A program made the position numbers and the translations under genes. A DNA stretch of 64,000 nt from Dolichospermum sp. DET69 (GTDB taxonomy: Bacteria; Cyanobacteriota; Cyanobacteriia; Cyanobacteriales; Nostocaceae). The stretch spans positions 124,001-188,000 of the forward strand of contig CP070234.1 in assembly GCA_017355425.1 (NCBI GenBank). The letters are read 5' to 3'. This document shows positions 26,673-35,214 of the stretch, one piece after another. The notes under the pieces are model-generated. The model saw only the letters and a program-made list of their open reading frames with translations. It did not search any database and was not told where the DNA came from. Every line of letters begins with the position of its first letter. The stretch's first letter is position 1.

Positions 26673-27315
26673 CAAATCAGTAATTGCATTTATCAATCAG
26701 AAAGGGGGCTGCTCAAAGTCCACCTCAGCCGTGCATTTAGCCTATTGGTTATCGCGCAAGGGTCATAAAGTCAGATTGTTAGATGCCGACGCACAGCGCA
26801 GTAGTTCAGTGTGGTTGAAGTCTATGGAATCGGAAATTGCCACAACGGTATTAAATGTACCTGATGAACTTTTGGAACAAATCCCAGAATTAGCAGCCGA
26901 ATGTGACTATTTAATTGTGGATGGACCAGCAGGATTATCAGAAGCAAGTCGGGCAATATTATTTAGGACTGATTTAGCTGTTATTCCTTGTCAACCCACT
27001 GGTTTAGATTTACAATCTGCCAGTGATGCAGTGCGCTTAATCAAACAAGCTCAATCTGTACGCGGGGGTTCACCATCAGCGGCAGTATTTATTAGTCGTG
27101 CTGTTAAGGGTACTAAGTTAAAAGATGAGGCGATCGCCCTGCTATCAAAAATCCAGGAAGTATCGGTGTTAAAAACGGTGATTCACCAAAAACAAGCAAT
27201 AGCAGATACCTTTGGACAAGGTACAACTATTTGGGGATTGTCCGGTCGTCCAGCGGCGGAATCACAACGGGAGTATGAAAAATTGTTTAAAGAAATTGTA
27301 GGGATGCTGAAGTGA
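26662..27315 (+). CDS. parA: ParA-family partition ATPase (first system)
   Basis: The 217-residue small ParA has the deviant Walker A INQKGGCSKSTSAVHLAYWL (14-21), switch I/A' LLDADAQRSS and DYLIVDGPAGLSEASRA, and PCQPTGLDLQSASD. Lack of an N-terminal HTH puts it in the short type Ib class that pairs with a small RHH protein. That matches the overlapping downstream gene (4-bp ATGA-type overlap). It should form a nucleoid-bound ATPase gradient to move plasmid copies apart. It resembles the second ParA at 58943-59575 in length and motif order but differs in sequence. Confidence 0.9.
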   Translation: MAVSKSVIAFINQKGGCSKSTSAVHLAYWLSRKGHKVRLLDADAQRSSSVWLKSMESEIATTVLNVPDELLEQIPELAAECDYLIVDGPAGLSEASRAILFRTDLAVIPCQPTGLDLQSASDAVRLIKQAQSVRGGSPSAAVFISRAVKGTKLKDEAIALLSKIQEVSVLKTVIHQKQAIADTFGQGTTIWGLSGRPAAESQREYEKLFKEIVGMLK

Positions 27316-27686
27316 GTACCAAGAAACCTCGAAAGTCCCTAGATGATGCCCTGGCAAATGAGTTTGTCTTTGGCAGTACACCACCGGAAATAGAACAGCC
27401 CCAGGTTGATACCGTGGCAGAAACCATATCAGCGCCGACAATCGAAAATGATTCCTCAGTCGTCACACAAACTATCAAAACTATCACCCCATCCCCAGAA
27501 TCTAAATCATCAATTATGTCTCAACTTCAACAAGTTCCCCCCAAAGAAGCAACAGTGCGTTTAACCGTTGATTTAACTGAATCAATGCACCGCAAATTAT
27601 CTATGTGGGCTGCGAAAACAGGTCGCAAAAAGTCTGAACTTGTCCGTTTCTTACTTGATCAAGCACTTCAAGAAGTTAATGAGTAA
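27312..27686 (+). CDS. RHH centromere-binding protein (ParB-type partner)
   Basis: The 124-residue protein has a disordered acidic/Ser-rich N-terminus and a ribbon-helix-helix C-terminus (RLTVDLTESMHRKLSMWAAK, KSELVRFLLDQALQEV). Its start overlaps the stop of parA, a strong sign of an operon. In type Ib systems such proteins bind repeats in the par promoter. The repeats at 26628-26672 and 27683-27722 are the candidate sites. Confidence 0.75.
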   Translation: MSTKKPRKSLDDALANEFVFGSTPPEIEQPQVDTVAETISAPTIENDSSVVTQTIKTITPSPESKSSIMSQLQQVPPKEATVRLTVDLTESMHRKLSMWAAKTGRKKSELVRFLLDQALQEVNE

Positions 27687-27722
27687 TACAGTAAGTAATG
27701 CAGTAAGTAATGCAGTAAGGAA
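27683..27722 (+). repeat. Direct repeats (AGTAATGC) downstream of the par operon
   Basis: Three spaced copies of a 12-bp word (GTAATGCAGTAA type, also ACAGTAAGTAATGCAGTAAG) directly follow the RHH gene stop. The same word occurs in front of parA. Confidence 0.7.
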
Positions 27723-27842
27723 GTATCTGGTTCTGACTTTGTTGGCAAATCCTCAATGAATTATGACTGTAGCACTCACGTCACACGATTTTCACTAGAG
27801 GAAAGTAAAATATTAATATGTAGCGTGTGCATTTCATTTATT

Positions 27843-28115
27843 ATGGGATACCCCAAACACTGGAAAAAACTAGCCAAAGCCATCAAGGAAAAAGCTAATT
27901 GGTGTTGTCAGAAGTGTAATCGCCTTTTACCTCCAGATCAACCAAAGGAATCCCGTACATATCTACAAGTTCACCACTGGAATCGTGATCCATCTGACAA
28001 TAGACTCGAAAATTTAGTAGCTTTATGTCCAAAATGTCATCTTAGTTATCATCGTGGTGGTAAGGGTAATATTTCTGTGGGGCAGTTGTCGTTGTTTGAT
28101 ATTTCCCAATTTTAG
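27843..28115 (+). CDS. HNH endonuclease, small
   Basis: From ATG 27843 (MGYPKHWKKLAKAIKEKANW) the ~90-residue protein carries CQKCNRLLP, LQVHHWNRDPSDNRLENLVA and LCPKCHLSYHR. This is a complete HNH fold with both CxxC Zn pairs, the catalytic His pair and the Asn. An upstream GTG/ATG extension to 27756 adds residues that do not look like the family. It is probably a DNA-nicking or cutting enzyme of mobile or defence type. It lies directly after the first par operon on the same strand. Confidence 0.8.
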   Translation: MGYPKHWKKLAKAIKEKANWCCQKCNRLLPPDQPKESRTYLQVHHWNRDPSDNRLENLVALCPKCHLSYHRGGKGNISVGQLSLFDISQF

Positions 28116-28187
28116 CCATGAAAGGTACTGACAATAAATTACCAATTTCGGTGCAAGATTGTTAGTTGTACATTTGAGGTACTATGA

Positions 28188-29672
28188 ATGTTTAAATTAT
28201 CAGATATACCTACATTACCCGAAATTATTGATGATTTGCCAAATATCTGCGGTTGGGAACAGGAAGTGTTGACTGTAGTTAACCACAATGAGCCTATTTT
28301 TTTACCGATTACTAATCTGAAATTAGCAGATATTAATGCAGTATTTGCTATCGCTCTGCATATGCACCAACCCACTATCCCAGCCGGAAATAATGGTTCA
28401 TTAATCAGCAATTTGCAATATATGTTTACACATCAGCAAGAAGGAGATAACCACAATGCTGCCCCTTTTGCTAATTGTTATAGTCGCATGGGAGATTTTA
28501 TTCCTGAATTAGTTGCACAAGGTTGTAATCCCCGTGTGATGTTGGATTATTCTGGTAATCTTTTATGGGGACTGCAACAAATGGACAGAAGTGATATTCT
28601 AGATAATCTTAAACGCATCACTTGCAATCCTACCTACCAGCCCTATGTAGAATGGTTAGGGACTATGTGGAGTCATGCTGTCATCCCTTCCACACCCATA
28701 GCAGATATTAAACTCCATATTATCGCTTGGCAACATTATTTTGCCGCAATTTTTGGCTGGGAAGCATTAGCAAGAGTCAAAGGATTTTCCCCTCCAGAAA
28801 TGCACTTACCAAACCATCCAGATACCTTGTTTGCATTTATCAAAGCCTTGAAAGAATGTGGTTATCGTTGGTTATTGGTGCAAGAACATACTGTAGAAAC
28901 AATTAATGGTCAGTCTTTAAATTATAAACATTTACCACATCGGTTAATAGCTCGCAATTCCCAAGGGGAAGAAATTAGTATTACTGCATTGATAAAAACC
29001 CAAGGTTCAGACACTAAATTAGTCGCCCAAATGCAGCCATACTATGAAGCCAAAACTTTATCTAAACAAAAATTAGGTGATGTTGTCGTCCCTCCCATAG
29101 TTAGTCAAATAGGTGATGGTGAAAATGGTGGTGTGATGATGAATGAATTTCCCGGCGGTTTTAAACAAGCTTGGGGGGATATGGTGCAAAATGGAGGAGG
29201 TAAAACTGGTGTTGTTGGTGTTTGCGGTACAGAATATTTAGAATTATTAGCAGCAGCAGGTTGTCAACCCGAAGACTTTCCTACTTGTCAAGCAAGTGGA
29301 CAACATCAAATTTGGGCGCAAATTGCCGAAGATAATTATCAACCAGATGCTGTAGAAAATGCGATTCAACAACTGAAAAAAAATCACCCCAATTTTCATA
29401 TTGATGGCACATCATGGACTAATCATATTAGTTGGGTGCAAGGATACGAAAATGTTTTATCTCCCATGTACAAATTTAGCAATTTATTTCATCAGAAATT
29501 TGACGATTTATTATCAGATCAATCCAGTGTAAATCTGACTCAAGACAGTCAATATCGCCAACTGCTATTACATAATCTCTTATTACAAACTAGCTGTTTT
29601 CGTTATTGGGGGCAAGGTACTTGGACAGACTATGCCCAAGAAATTTACCGACTTGGAGAGAAATTACTTTAA
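28188..29672 (+). CDS. Glycoside hydrolase family 57-like protein
   Basis: The 494-residue protein has the GH57 hallmark HMHQP (58-62) and the aromatic-rich conserved segments MLDYSGNLLWGLQQM, WLGTMWSHAVIPSTPIADIK and PPEMHLPNHPDTLF. Members act on alpha-glucans such as glycogen or starch-like polymers. The usual nucleophile Glu and Asp are not certain from reading, so the activity is only presumed. It is probably cytoplasmic, with no signal peptide. The long, well-conserved metabolic gene looks chromosomal in origin and may be passenger cargo on the plasmid. Confidence 0.75.
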   Translation: MFKLSDIPTLPEIIDDLPNICGWEQEVLTVVNHNEPIFLPITNLKLADINAVFAIALHMHQPTIPAGNNGSLISNLQYMFTHQQEGDNHNAAPFANCYSRMGDFIPELVAQGCNPRVMLDYSGNLLWGLQQMDRSDILDNLKRITCNPTYQPYVEWLGTMWSHAVIPSTPIADIKLHIIAWQHYFAAIFGWEALARVKGFSPPEMHLPNHPDTLFAFIKALKECGYRWLLVQEHTVETINGQSLNYKHLPHRLIARNSQGEEISITALIKTQGSDTKLVAQMQPYYEAKTLSKQKLGDVVVPPIVSQIGDGENGGVMMNEFPGGFKQAWGDMVQNGGGKTGVVGVCGTEYLELLAAAGCQPEDFPTCQASGQHQIWAQIAEDNYQPDAVENAIQQLKKNHPNFHIDGTSWTNHISWVQGYENVLSPMYKFSNLFHQKFDDLLSDQSSVNLTQDSQYRQLLLHNLLLQTSCFRYWGQGTWTDYAQEIYRLGEKLL

Positions 29673-29955
29673 TTAGGGGAAAACCACTGCTAAATTTTCT
29701 TGGGGGAAAAAATCAGGCTGTGGAAAACCGGAATTGAGAACACCGTGCAGAATTTTCTTGGGGGAAATCTCAAATAAGCGATAGCGAAGCGCTCCGCAGG
29801 AATCGCAAACCACAACCGAGCGATCGCAAACCACAACCGATCGCCCCACAGAAATCGCCCCATCAACACCAAATAAATTTTCCCCAGGGAAAAGGTAAAA
29901 GTACAATATTACTTATGAGAATATAACTAGCTAGAAGGAATCTTCGGATAAGTAA
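29673..29955. other. Intergenic repeats and HIP1 cluster
   Basis: Contains two copies of a TTTTCTTGGGGGAAA-like word, an imperfect palindrome around GCGATAGCGAAGCGCTCCGC near 29777 and CACAACCGAGCGATCGCAAA-type doublets. No gene. The purine-rich motif AGAAGGA before 29956 is a possible ribosome-binding site for the following integrase. Confidence 0.45.
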
Positions 29956-30918
29956 ATGAATGAATCCCCGCAAATTGGTGAAATAACTGTTGTCAATTCC
30001 CTAGCTTTGACTGCACCCACCCCCCTAACTGAACACCCCGCTGCTGTCTATCTTTCTTCTCTATCCCCCGGTTCTCGTTCCGCGATGAGGCAATCTTTAA
30101 ATGCGATCGCTCGTATCCTCACCAGCAATGAATGTGATGCACTAACTTTAAATTGGGCTGAACTGCGTTATAAACACACAGCTTTATTACGGTGTATAAT
30201 AATGGAAAGATATGCACCAGCCACAGCTAATAAAATGCTGAGTGCGTTAAGGAGAGTCTTGAAAGAATCATTACGACTTGAATTAATGGACGCTAGAGAT
30301 TTTGCTAGGGCTGTAGACATCCCGAATATTAAGCTGTCTAAGGAATTGAAAGGGCGCTTTTTATCTGAAGCTGAAATTAATGCCCTGATGCAAGTATGTT
30401 TTGATGACCCTACTCCCATTGGTTATAGGGATGCGGCGTTGATAGCAATTTTGCGGGGTGCAGGTTTACGCCGGGGGGAATCGGTAAATTTAATGTTGAG
30501 TGACTTCCATTCTGGCAGTGTTAAAGTTCGCAGTGGTAAGGGTGGTAAAGATAGAACTGTTTATTTACCAGATGCAGTTTTACCAACTATCGAAGACTGG
30601 TTAGAAATTAGAGGGCGTGTTGCTGGGGCTTTAATCTGCCACATTAATAAATCCGGGGCGGTGACTTTACGACAACTGACACCCCAAGCGGTATTATTTA
30701 TTTTAGAAAAACGGGGTACAGAAGCTGGTGTTACTAACTTTTCTGCCCATGATTTTCGCAGGACTTTTATCTCTGAGTTGTTGGATTCTACTGATATTGT
30801 TACCGTCCAGAAATTAGCCGGTCATGCCTCACCGGAGTTAACATCAAGATATGACCGCCGGGGTGAGGAAGTTAAACAACGGGCTGTACAGGCGATTAAT
30901 GTTCCCAAACGTCGTTAA
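29956..30918 (+). CDS. Tyrosine recombinase
   Basis: The 320-residue protein has a SAM-like N-terminal core-binding domain (~35-110) and a catalytic domain with R172 (GAGLRRGESVNL), H265-x-x-R268 (HDFRRTF), H290 (LAGHASPELTSRY) and Y299. It resembles cyanobacterial plasmid XerC/D-like enzymes rather than phage integrases. Possible jobs are dimer resolution of the plasmid or excision/integration of an element. It precedes the ParD/ParE toxin-antitoxin pair on the same strand. Confidence 0.85.
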   Translation: MNESPQIGEITVVNSLALTAPTPLTEHPAAVYLSSLSPGSRSAMRQSLNAIARILTSNECDALTLNWAELRYKHTALLRCIIMERYAPATANKMLSALRRVLKESLRLELMDARDFARAVDIPNIKLSKELKGRFLSEAEINALMQVCFDDPTPIGYRDAALIAILRGAGLRRGESVNLMLSDFHSGSVKVRSGKGGKDRTVYLPDAVLPTIEDWLEIRGRVAGALICHINKSGAVTLRQLTPQAVLFILEKRGTEAGVTNFSAHDFRRTFISELLDSTDIVTVQKLAGHASPELTSRYDRRGEEVKQRAVQAINVPKRR

Positions 30919-31005
30919 CAGCTTAATCTCTACACAATAACAAAGTTTGTTATTTTCTGTTATTTCCAATATAATGATCTGTAGAAGCCTTTTTAGCAAT
31001 CTTAA

Positions 31006-31263
31006 ATGAACGTTTCTCTCACCACCGAACTAGAAAAGTGGGTACATTCTAAAGTAGAAAGCGGTATGTATACTTCCGCCAGTGAAGTAATTCGGGAAGG
31101 ACTGCGGCTACTCAAAGAACATGATGCCCTGAAAGGAATACGTCTTGCTGAGTTACGACAAGAAATTCAACAAGGTATTGATAGCGGAGAATCTACACCC
31201 TTAAACATGAGTGAAATCATTGCCAAAGCCAAACAACAGCGGCAGGAGAAACAGTCTAAATAA
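31006..31263 (+). CDS. parD: ParD-type RHH antitoxin
   Basis: The 85-residue protein starts NVSLTTELEKWVHSKVESGM, then YTSASEVIREGLRLLKEHD, the standard ParD ribbon-helix-helix followed by a long helix. It ends in a basic, disordered toxin-binding tail. It should bind the operator and neutralise ParE. The stop TAA overlaps the toxin start (TAATG). Confidence 0.88.
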   Translation: MNVSLTTELEKWVHSKVESGMYTSASEVIREGLRLLKEHDALKGIRLAELRQEIQQGIDSGESTPLNMSEIIAKAKQQRQEKQSK

Positions 31264-31571
31264 TGGCAATTATTCTGAAAAAACCCCTTGCTGAAATTGA
31301 TTTATTAGCTACTTGGGATTTCATTGCTAATGAAAGCCTTGAAAAAGCAGATGGTTTCCTACAAAAGATAGAAAATAAACTCAAAATCCTCGCAGAAAAT
31401 CCTGGTATGGGCAGAAAACGGGATGAATTAGTGCCAGGTTTACGGAGTTTTCTAGTAGGAAGTTATCTGATTTTTTACTACCCCCTCAACCAAGGAATTG
31501 AAGTTATCCGTGTTTTGCATGGAGCAAGAGATATCCCCAGCTTTTTTGAGGATTCTTTAGAAAATGAATAA
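31263..31571 (+). CDS. parE: ParE/RelE-fold toxin
   Basis: The 102-residue protein has ILKKPLAEIDLLATWDFIAN, NPGMGRKRDELVPGLRSFLV and YPLNQGIEVIRVLHGARDIP, the standard ParE fold. ParE toxins usually inhibit DNA gyrase; sequence alone does not exclude a RelE-like mRNase. Overlap of one base with parD suggests strict coupling. It should stabilise the plasmid by killing plasmid-free cells. Confidence 0.85.
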   Translation: MAIILKKPLAEIDLLATWDFIANESLEKADGFLQKIENKLKILAENPGMGRKRDELVPGLRSFLVGSYLIFYYPLNQGIEVIRVLHGARDIPSFFEDSLENE

Positions 31572-31594
31572 ATAATTACCTTTAAAATTATTTA

Positions 31595-32149
31595 CTACTG
31601 CTTAACCGGATAATACAGCCCATCACTAACCTGAAATTTCCACCCCAAGCTCATGGGATCTCGATTCCTGGACCAACTGATAAATTCTTTCTCACTCTTG
31701 GTTTCCCGTTCTGTAGTTAAACTTTGCTGTGTTACCCCCAATCGTTGCGCTAAGTTCTCAGGAGCAAAAAATTTTATCTCTACTGGTTGCTGTTGATATT
31801 GATACCCGGAATACCTTTGTCTGGAGTTACCACCGCTATATCTACCAGAGGCCAGCGCCTTTTCAATCTTTTCCAACTGTTTACTAAGCGCTTCTATTTT
31901 AGAGTCCACCTGTTGATCTTGTTGGCAAAGGTGTGTTTCCAGTTCCCCCAGCTTCTCCTCCACCTGCTGTAATTCGTCAGTTACTTCTAGTTTTACACTG
32001 CTATCGAACTGCGCTATCAATTCCTGTAATCCTTGCAATAACGCTGTTGTGTGACCGTCGCGGTGGATTTTGGCTAAATGTCGTACTACAGGAATTAGTA
32101 CAGTTGGTACGCGAATCATCTCGCTGGGTGGGGTCTTGTTGGCAGTCAT
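31595..32149 (-). CDS. Hypothetical plasmid protein with coiled coil
   Basis: The 184-residue protein starts PPSEMIRVPTVLIPVVRHLA, which looks like a small DNA-binding or RHH-like head. It then has a coiled coil (ELQQVEEKLGELETHLCQQD) and a C-terminal segment with FAPENLAQRLGVTQQSL that could be a second HTH. Similar proteins seem common on cyanobacterial plasmids, but I cannot name the family. It converges on parE, so the two are not co-transcribed. Confidence 0.45.
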   Translation of the reverse strand: MTANKTPPSEMIRVPTVLIPVVRHLAKIHRDGHTTALLQGLQELIAQFDSSVKLEVTDELQQVEEKLGELETHLCQQDQQVDSKIEALSKQLEKIEKALASGRYSGGNSRQRYSGYQYQQQPVEIKFFAPENLAQRLGVTQQSLTTERETKSEKEFISWSRNRDPMSLGWKFQVSDGLYYPVKQ

Positions 32150-32277
32150 GATATCTGTAGTTGATATCGAATATTGTAAACTAAAAGGCGGTGCAGCCGG
32201 GATACCCTATCAATGGAACACGCTGTAAAGTTTTGTCAACTTAATGCTCAAAACCAATGATGTACCGTTGTTTCGAT

Positions 32278-32328
32278 CTGCTTGCAGCAGCGCTAGTTCC
32301 CTCCGGGACGCACTCGCGTTCGCTATCC
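32278..32328. repeat. 51-bp dispersed repeat, copy 1
   Basis: The segment starting CTGCTTGCAGCAGCGCTAG is identical over 51 bp to 53689-53739 and related to the palindromic insert at 12946-12969. It has several internal palindromes, for example CTGCTTGCAGCAG. Confidence 0.8.
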
Positions 32329-32506
32329 GTGGCTTTAGCCCTGAGAGTGTCAAATCATTTGTATATGCACAAAAATTGTGCAGATTCAGGAGTATCTTTG
32401 TATAAGCATTCAAAACGAACAAAATTGTGCTTTTGCGCCAGTTGGTACAAAGTAGTTTGAGTTTCGGGAAAATCAAAAGTAGATATATGATTTTCAATCA
32501 TGGACA

Positions 32507-34000
32507 CATTGGTGACAAGTTAAGGAAAAGGGGAAATTGTCAAGGGTGGTATTTGTAGTGGTCAAAACATGGGAAACTCAGTCTAGACAGGTAATTGAGC
32601 GATTGAGTCCAGCCATGACAACCAGTAAAAAAACCAACAGAGACCACGCAAAAAAGAAACAGCGACCAATGGTGGAAGACGAAGTAATAGCCAAGCAATT
32701 GGAAAGATTACTGACACCAGCGATTACAAATCAAGAAAATTACTACCGAAAACTAGGACTCAGAGAAAGGATACTGAATTTGCCGTTGATGATGGCGGCG
32801 GTGTTAACCCTGCTGTGGAGAGATGTAGCAGGAGTGAGAGAAGTGACAAGAATGTTAGCCAGAGATGGTTTTCTGTGGTGTAATCCCACAAAAGTTAGTC
32901 AACAAGCCGTATCACAGAGATTTTTGACATTTCCATCGGAATTATTTGAAAAAGTATTTAAAGATTTATTGCCTAGTTTGAGAACAGCTTGGCACAGTAG
33001 AAATAAACGTCCCTTGCCAGAAAGTATTCAATTTACCTTATCAAGATTTGAGAAAATTTGGATAGTAGACGGATCAACATTGGAGGCATTGTTTAGGAAA
33101 TTACAAAGTTTGGAAGAAGCTCATTATGGACAATTAGCAGGCAAGATGAGTACAGTCATTGATTTAATGACCAGATTACCTGTAGAGATTTGGTTTGCAG
33201 AGAATCCCAAAGCTTCTGATACTAAACTTGAAGAAAATATTTTGAATTTAGTGACAGAGAGTACCCTATTGTTGTTAGATAGAGGGTTTTATCACTTTAA
33301 TTTTTGGTTACAATTAATTGATAAAAAAGTGGACTTTATTACGAGAATAAAAAAAGGAGCAGCAATCAAGGTAGAACAAATATTTACAGATAGTTATGGA
33401 TTGCGAGACCGAAAGATAAGTCTGGGTTCTGGCACTAAAAAGACTCCATTTATCACTTTACGTTTGATTGAAGTGCGGTCAGGAAAAACATGGCATTCTT
33501 ATTTAACCAGCGTGTTAGATCCTAATGTTTTACCTCCTTATGTGGTAGCGGATTTATATCGGCGACGTTGGCGGATTGAAGATGCTTTTAATATAGTAAA
33601 AAGACTCTTGGGGTTAAGTTATTTATGGACAGGTTCAATTAATGGAATTAAATTACAGATTTGGGCAACTTGGATATTTTATGCGGTTTTAGTCGATTTA
33701 GGTGATGCTGTAGCTGACGAACTTTCTCTCCCCTTTGATGATATTTCATTAGAAATGATTTATCGTGGTCTTTATCATTTTACTATGGCTCATCAAAAAG
33801 GTAAGGCAACAGATCCTGTTAAGTATTTTGCTGACCCTCAAAATCGAGATTTAGGTATTATCAAACAGAAACGAAAACCAAATGTTAAGTTAATTGTCGC
33901 GCCTTTTCCTGATCTCCAGCGGGGGTCTGACGAGTTTTTTTTCAATAATTATCCAAAAGTCTCTTGACAAAAGACTTACAGCCTTAACTTGTCACCAATG
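32507..34000 (+). mobile_element. IS4-like insertion sequence, complete
   Basis: A 19-bp inverted repeat CATTGGTGACAAGTTAAGG starts at 32507. Its inverse ends at 34000 (CCTTAACTTGTCACCAATG). The 1494-bp element holds one transposase gene. No target-site duplication was found in the immediate flanks. Confidence 0.8.
32537..33967 (+). CDS. IS4-like DDE transposase
   Basis: The protein of up to 476 residues has the catalytic triad in order: KIWIVDGSTLEALFRK (first Asp), TLLLLDRGFYHFNFWL (second Asp) and YRRRWRIEDAFNIVKRLLGL (Glu of the YREK-like motif). The open frame starts at TTG 32537, but the first ATG is at 32615 (MTTSKKTNRDHAKKK). The latter is likelier. The gene ends just before the right inverted repeat. 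It looks intact, so the IS may be active. Confidence 0.88.
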   Translation: MSRVVFVVVKTWETQSRQVIERLSPAMTTSKKTNRDHAKKKQRPMVEDEVIAKQLERLLTPAITNQENYYRKLGLRERILNLPLMMAAVLTLLWRDVAGVREVTRMLARDGFLWCNPTKVSQQAVSQRFLTFPSELFEKVFKDLLPSLRTAWHSRNKRPLPESIQFTLSRFEKIWIVDGSTLEALFRKLQSLEEAHYGQLAGKMSTVIDLMTRLPVEIWFAENPKASDTKLEENILNLVTESTLLLLDRGFYHFNFWLQLIDKKVDFITRIKKGAAIKVEQIFTDSYGLRDRKISLGSGTKKTPFITLRLIEVRSGKTWHSYLTSVLDPNVLPPYVVADLYRRRWRIEDAFNIVKRLLGLSYLWTGSINGIKLQIWATWIFYAVLVDLGDAVADELSLPFDDISLEMIYRGLYHFTMAHQKGKATDPVKYFADPQNRDLGIIKQKRKPNVKLIVAPFPDLQRGSDEFFFNNYPKVS

Positions 34001-34105
34001 ACCCAATACCAATAGCTTGATCTCAAAGAGCGATCGCAAGGCGCTTCGCAGGAATCGCAAAGCACTACCACAAGCGATCGCTATGGATTGCTTATCTATT
34101 ATTAT

Positions 34106-34399
34106 CTAAGTTGTAACTTCAGAGGATGGCTTTGGCTTTTTCTCAAAAGTCTGGATATTAGGTTCTAACAGCACAAAACCGTTATCAGTTGCCTCTCCCA
34201 TTTTCCCAGCAATAGCACCTACCCACTGGGGATAATTGGCCTGTGCGTCGGTCAATTTCTTCCAAACTTTAGGTTTAACAGTGACGCTAATTATCCTTCC
34301 ATCGCAGTCAATCTCAAATTGTTGCCAACCATTTTCTACAGTCTTAACTTCTGGCAGTTCGTTGATTTTGATAGTTAGTTCTAATTTTCCTTCAATCAT
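34106..34399 (-). CDS. Small plasmid protein, possibly FinO-like by annotation custom
   Basis: The 97-residue protein starts MIEGKLELTIKINELPEVK and continues with a strand-rich core VENGWQQFEIDCDGRIISVT and KVWKKLTDAQANYPQWVGAI. Similar cyanobacterial proteins are often labelled fertility-inhibition FinO-like. I recognise the pattern from memory and cannot verify it. No membrane segment. It lies between the IS and the PIN toxin pair. Confidence 0.45.
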   Translation of the reverse strand: MIEGKLELTIKINELPEVKTVENGWQQFEIDCDGRIISVTVKPKVWKKLTDAQANYPQWVGAIAGKMGEATDNGFVLLEPNIQTFEKKPKPSSEVTT

Positions 34400-34493
34400 A
34401 AATACATCCTTATAAATTAGCTGAATTCATTAATCCACACTTTTTACAAAAAAAGGGAATAGGGAACAGATAAAAAACTGTGATGGAATTATC

Positions 34494-34868
34494 TCAATCA
34501 TTTGATTTCAACTTATTCGCTAATTTTTTATCTAATGTTACTAACTCAATTTGATGATACTTAGCTGTAGCCGCAATAATAGAATCTGGTAATTTTGTTT
34601 TATGGGTATATCTAAAATTAATAGTTTCGTCCTCAATTTCTGATGTAATTGCTAAATAGGTCATCTGATTTAATAAAGATTTAATCGCTTCTTTTTCCGT
34701 AGAACTTATAGAAGGAAAGCTCAGTAACTCCATCCGAGTTATAGCACTATAAGCACATTCATTAACTTTAATCAGCTTGTCTTTTAGCAGATTTAAGATT
34801 ATTAAATCACGTTGAAACAACCCAATTAAAATATTTGTATCTAACAGATACTTAAGTCCATTCATCAC
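34494..34868 (-). CDS. vapC: PIN-domain (VapC-type) toxin
   Basis: The 124-residue protein has YLLDTNILIGLFQ with the first acidic residue of the PIN fold, the ITRMELLSFP segment with Glu, and KLPDSIIAATAKYHQIELVT with Asp of the active site. Members are usually RNases that cut tRNA or rRNA. The gene overlaps the preceding small gene by 17 bp, a typical TA layout. Confidence 0.85.
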   Translation of the reverse strand: MMNGLKYLLDTNILIGLFQRDLIILNLLKDKLIKVNECAYSAITRMELLSFPSISSTEKEAIKSLLNQMTYLAITSEIEDETINFRYTHKTKLPDSIIAATAKYHQIELVTLDKKLANKLKSND

Positions 34869-35079
34869 GTAATACTTTTTGTAATTCTAAGGGGTCTTGA
34901 TTTTTAAATACAGGAAAATCAGGTAAATCATTAACTATATTTACCAATAATTGAGATGATTGTTTTTGTCGTTCTACTAACAACATTTTTTTGATAACTT
35001 CTTGGACAACCATTTCCATATTAGGCAACTCTAAAAGTTGTTTTCCTAACTCATCAGGTAACTCTATCACAACTTGCAT
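34852..35079 (-). CDS. Antitoxin partner of the PIN toxin
   Basis: From ATG 35079, preceded by GGAGAATAAAACTT, the ~75-residue protein reads MQVVIELPDELGKQLLELPN and ends in DPLELQKVLRDEWT. An upstream ATG at 35145 adds 22 residues but has no comparable SD. It is a small acidic protein that could carry a short strand-helix DNA-binding head and a toxin-binding tail. The family name is not certain. Confidence 0.65.
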   Translation of the reverse strand: MQVVIELPDELGKQLLELPNMEMVVQEVIKKMLLVERQKQSSQLLVNIVNDLPDFPVFKNQDPLELQKVLRDEWT

Positions 35080-35214
35080 AAGTTTTATTCTCCTAAAATG
35101 ATAGCTCAATTCCCAATTCTTTACAGAATAAACTGATTTTAACATCAGTTACTTTACTTTGTTGCTAATCATAGATCTTGATTATACTGTAATCGAGAAC
35201 ATTTAAAATCTTGT

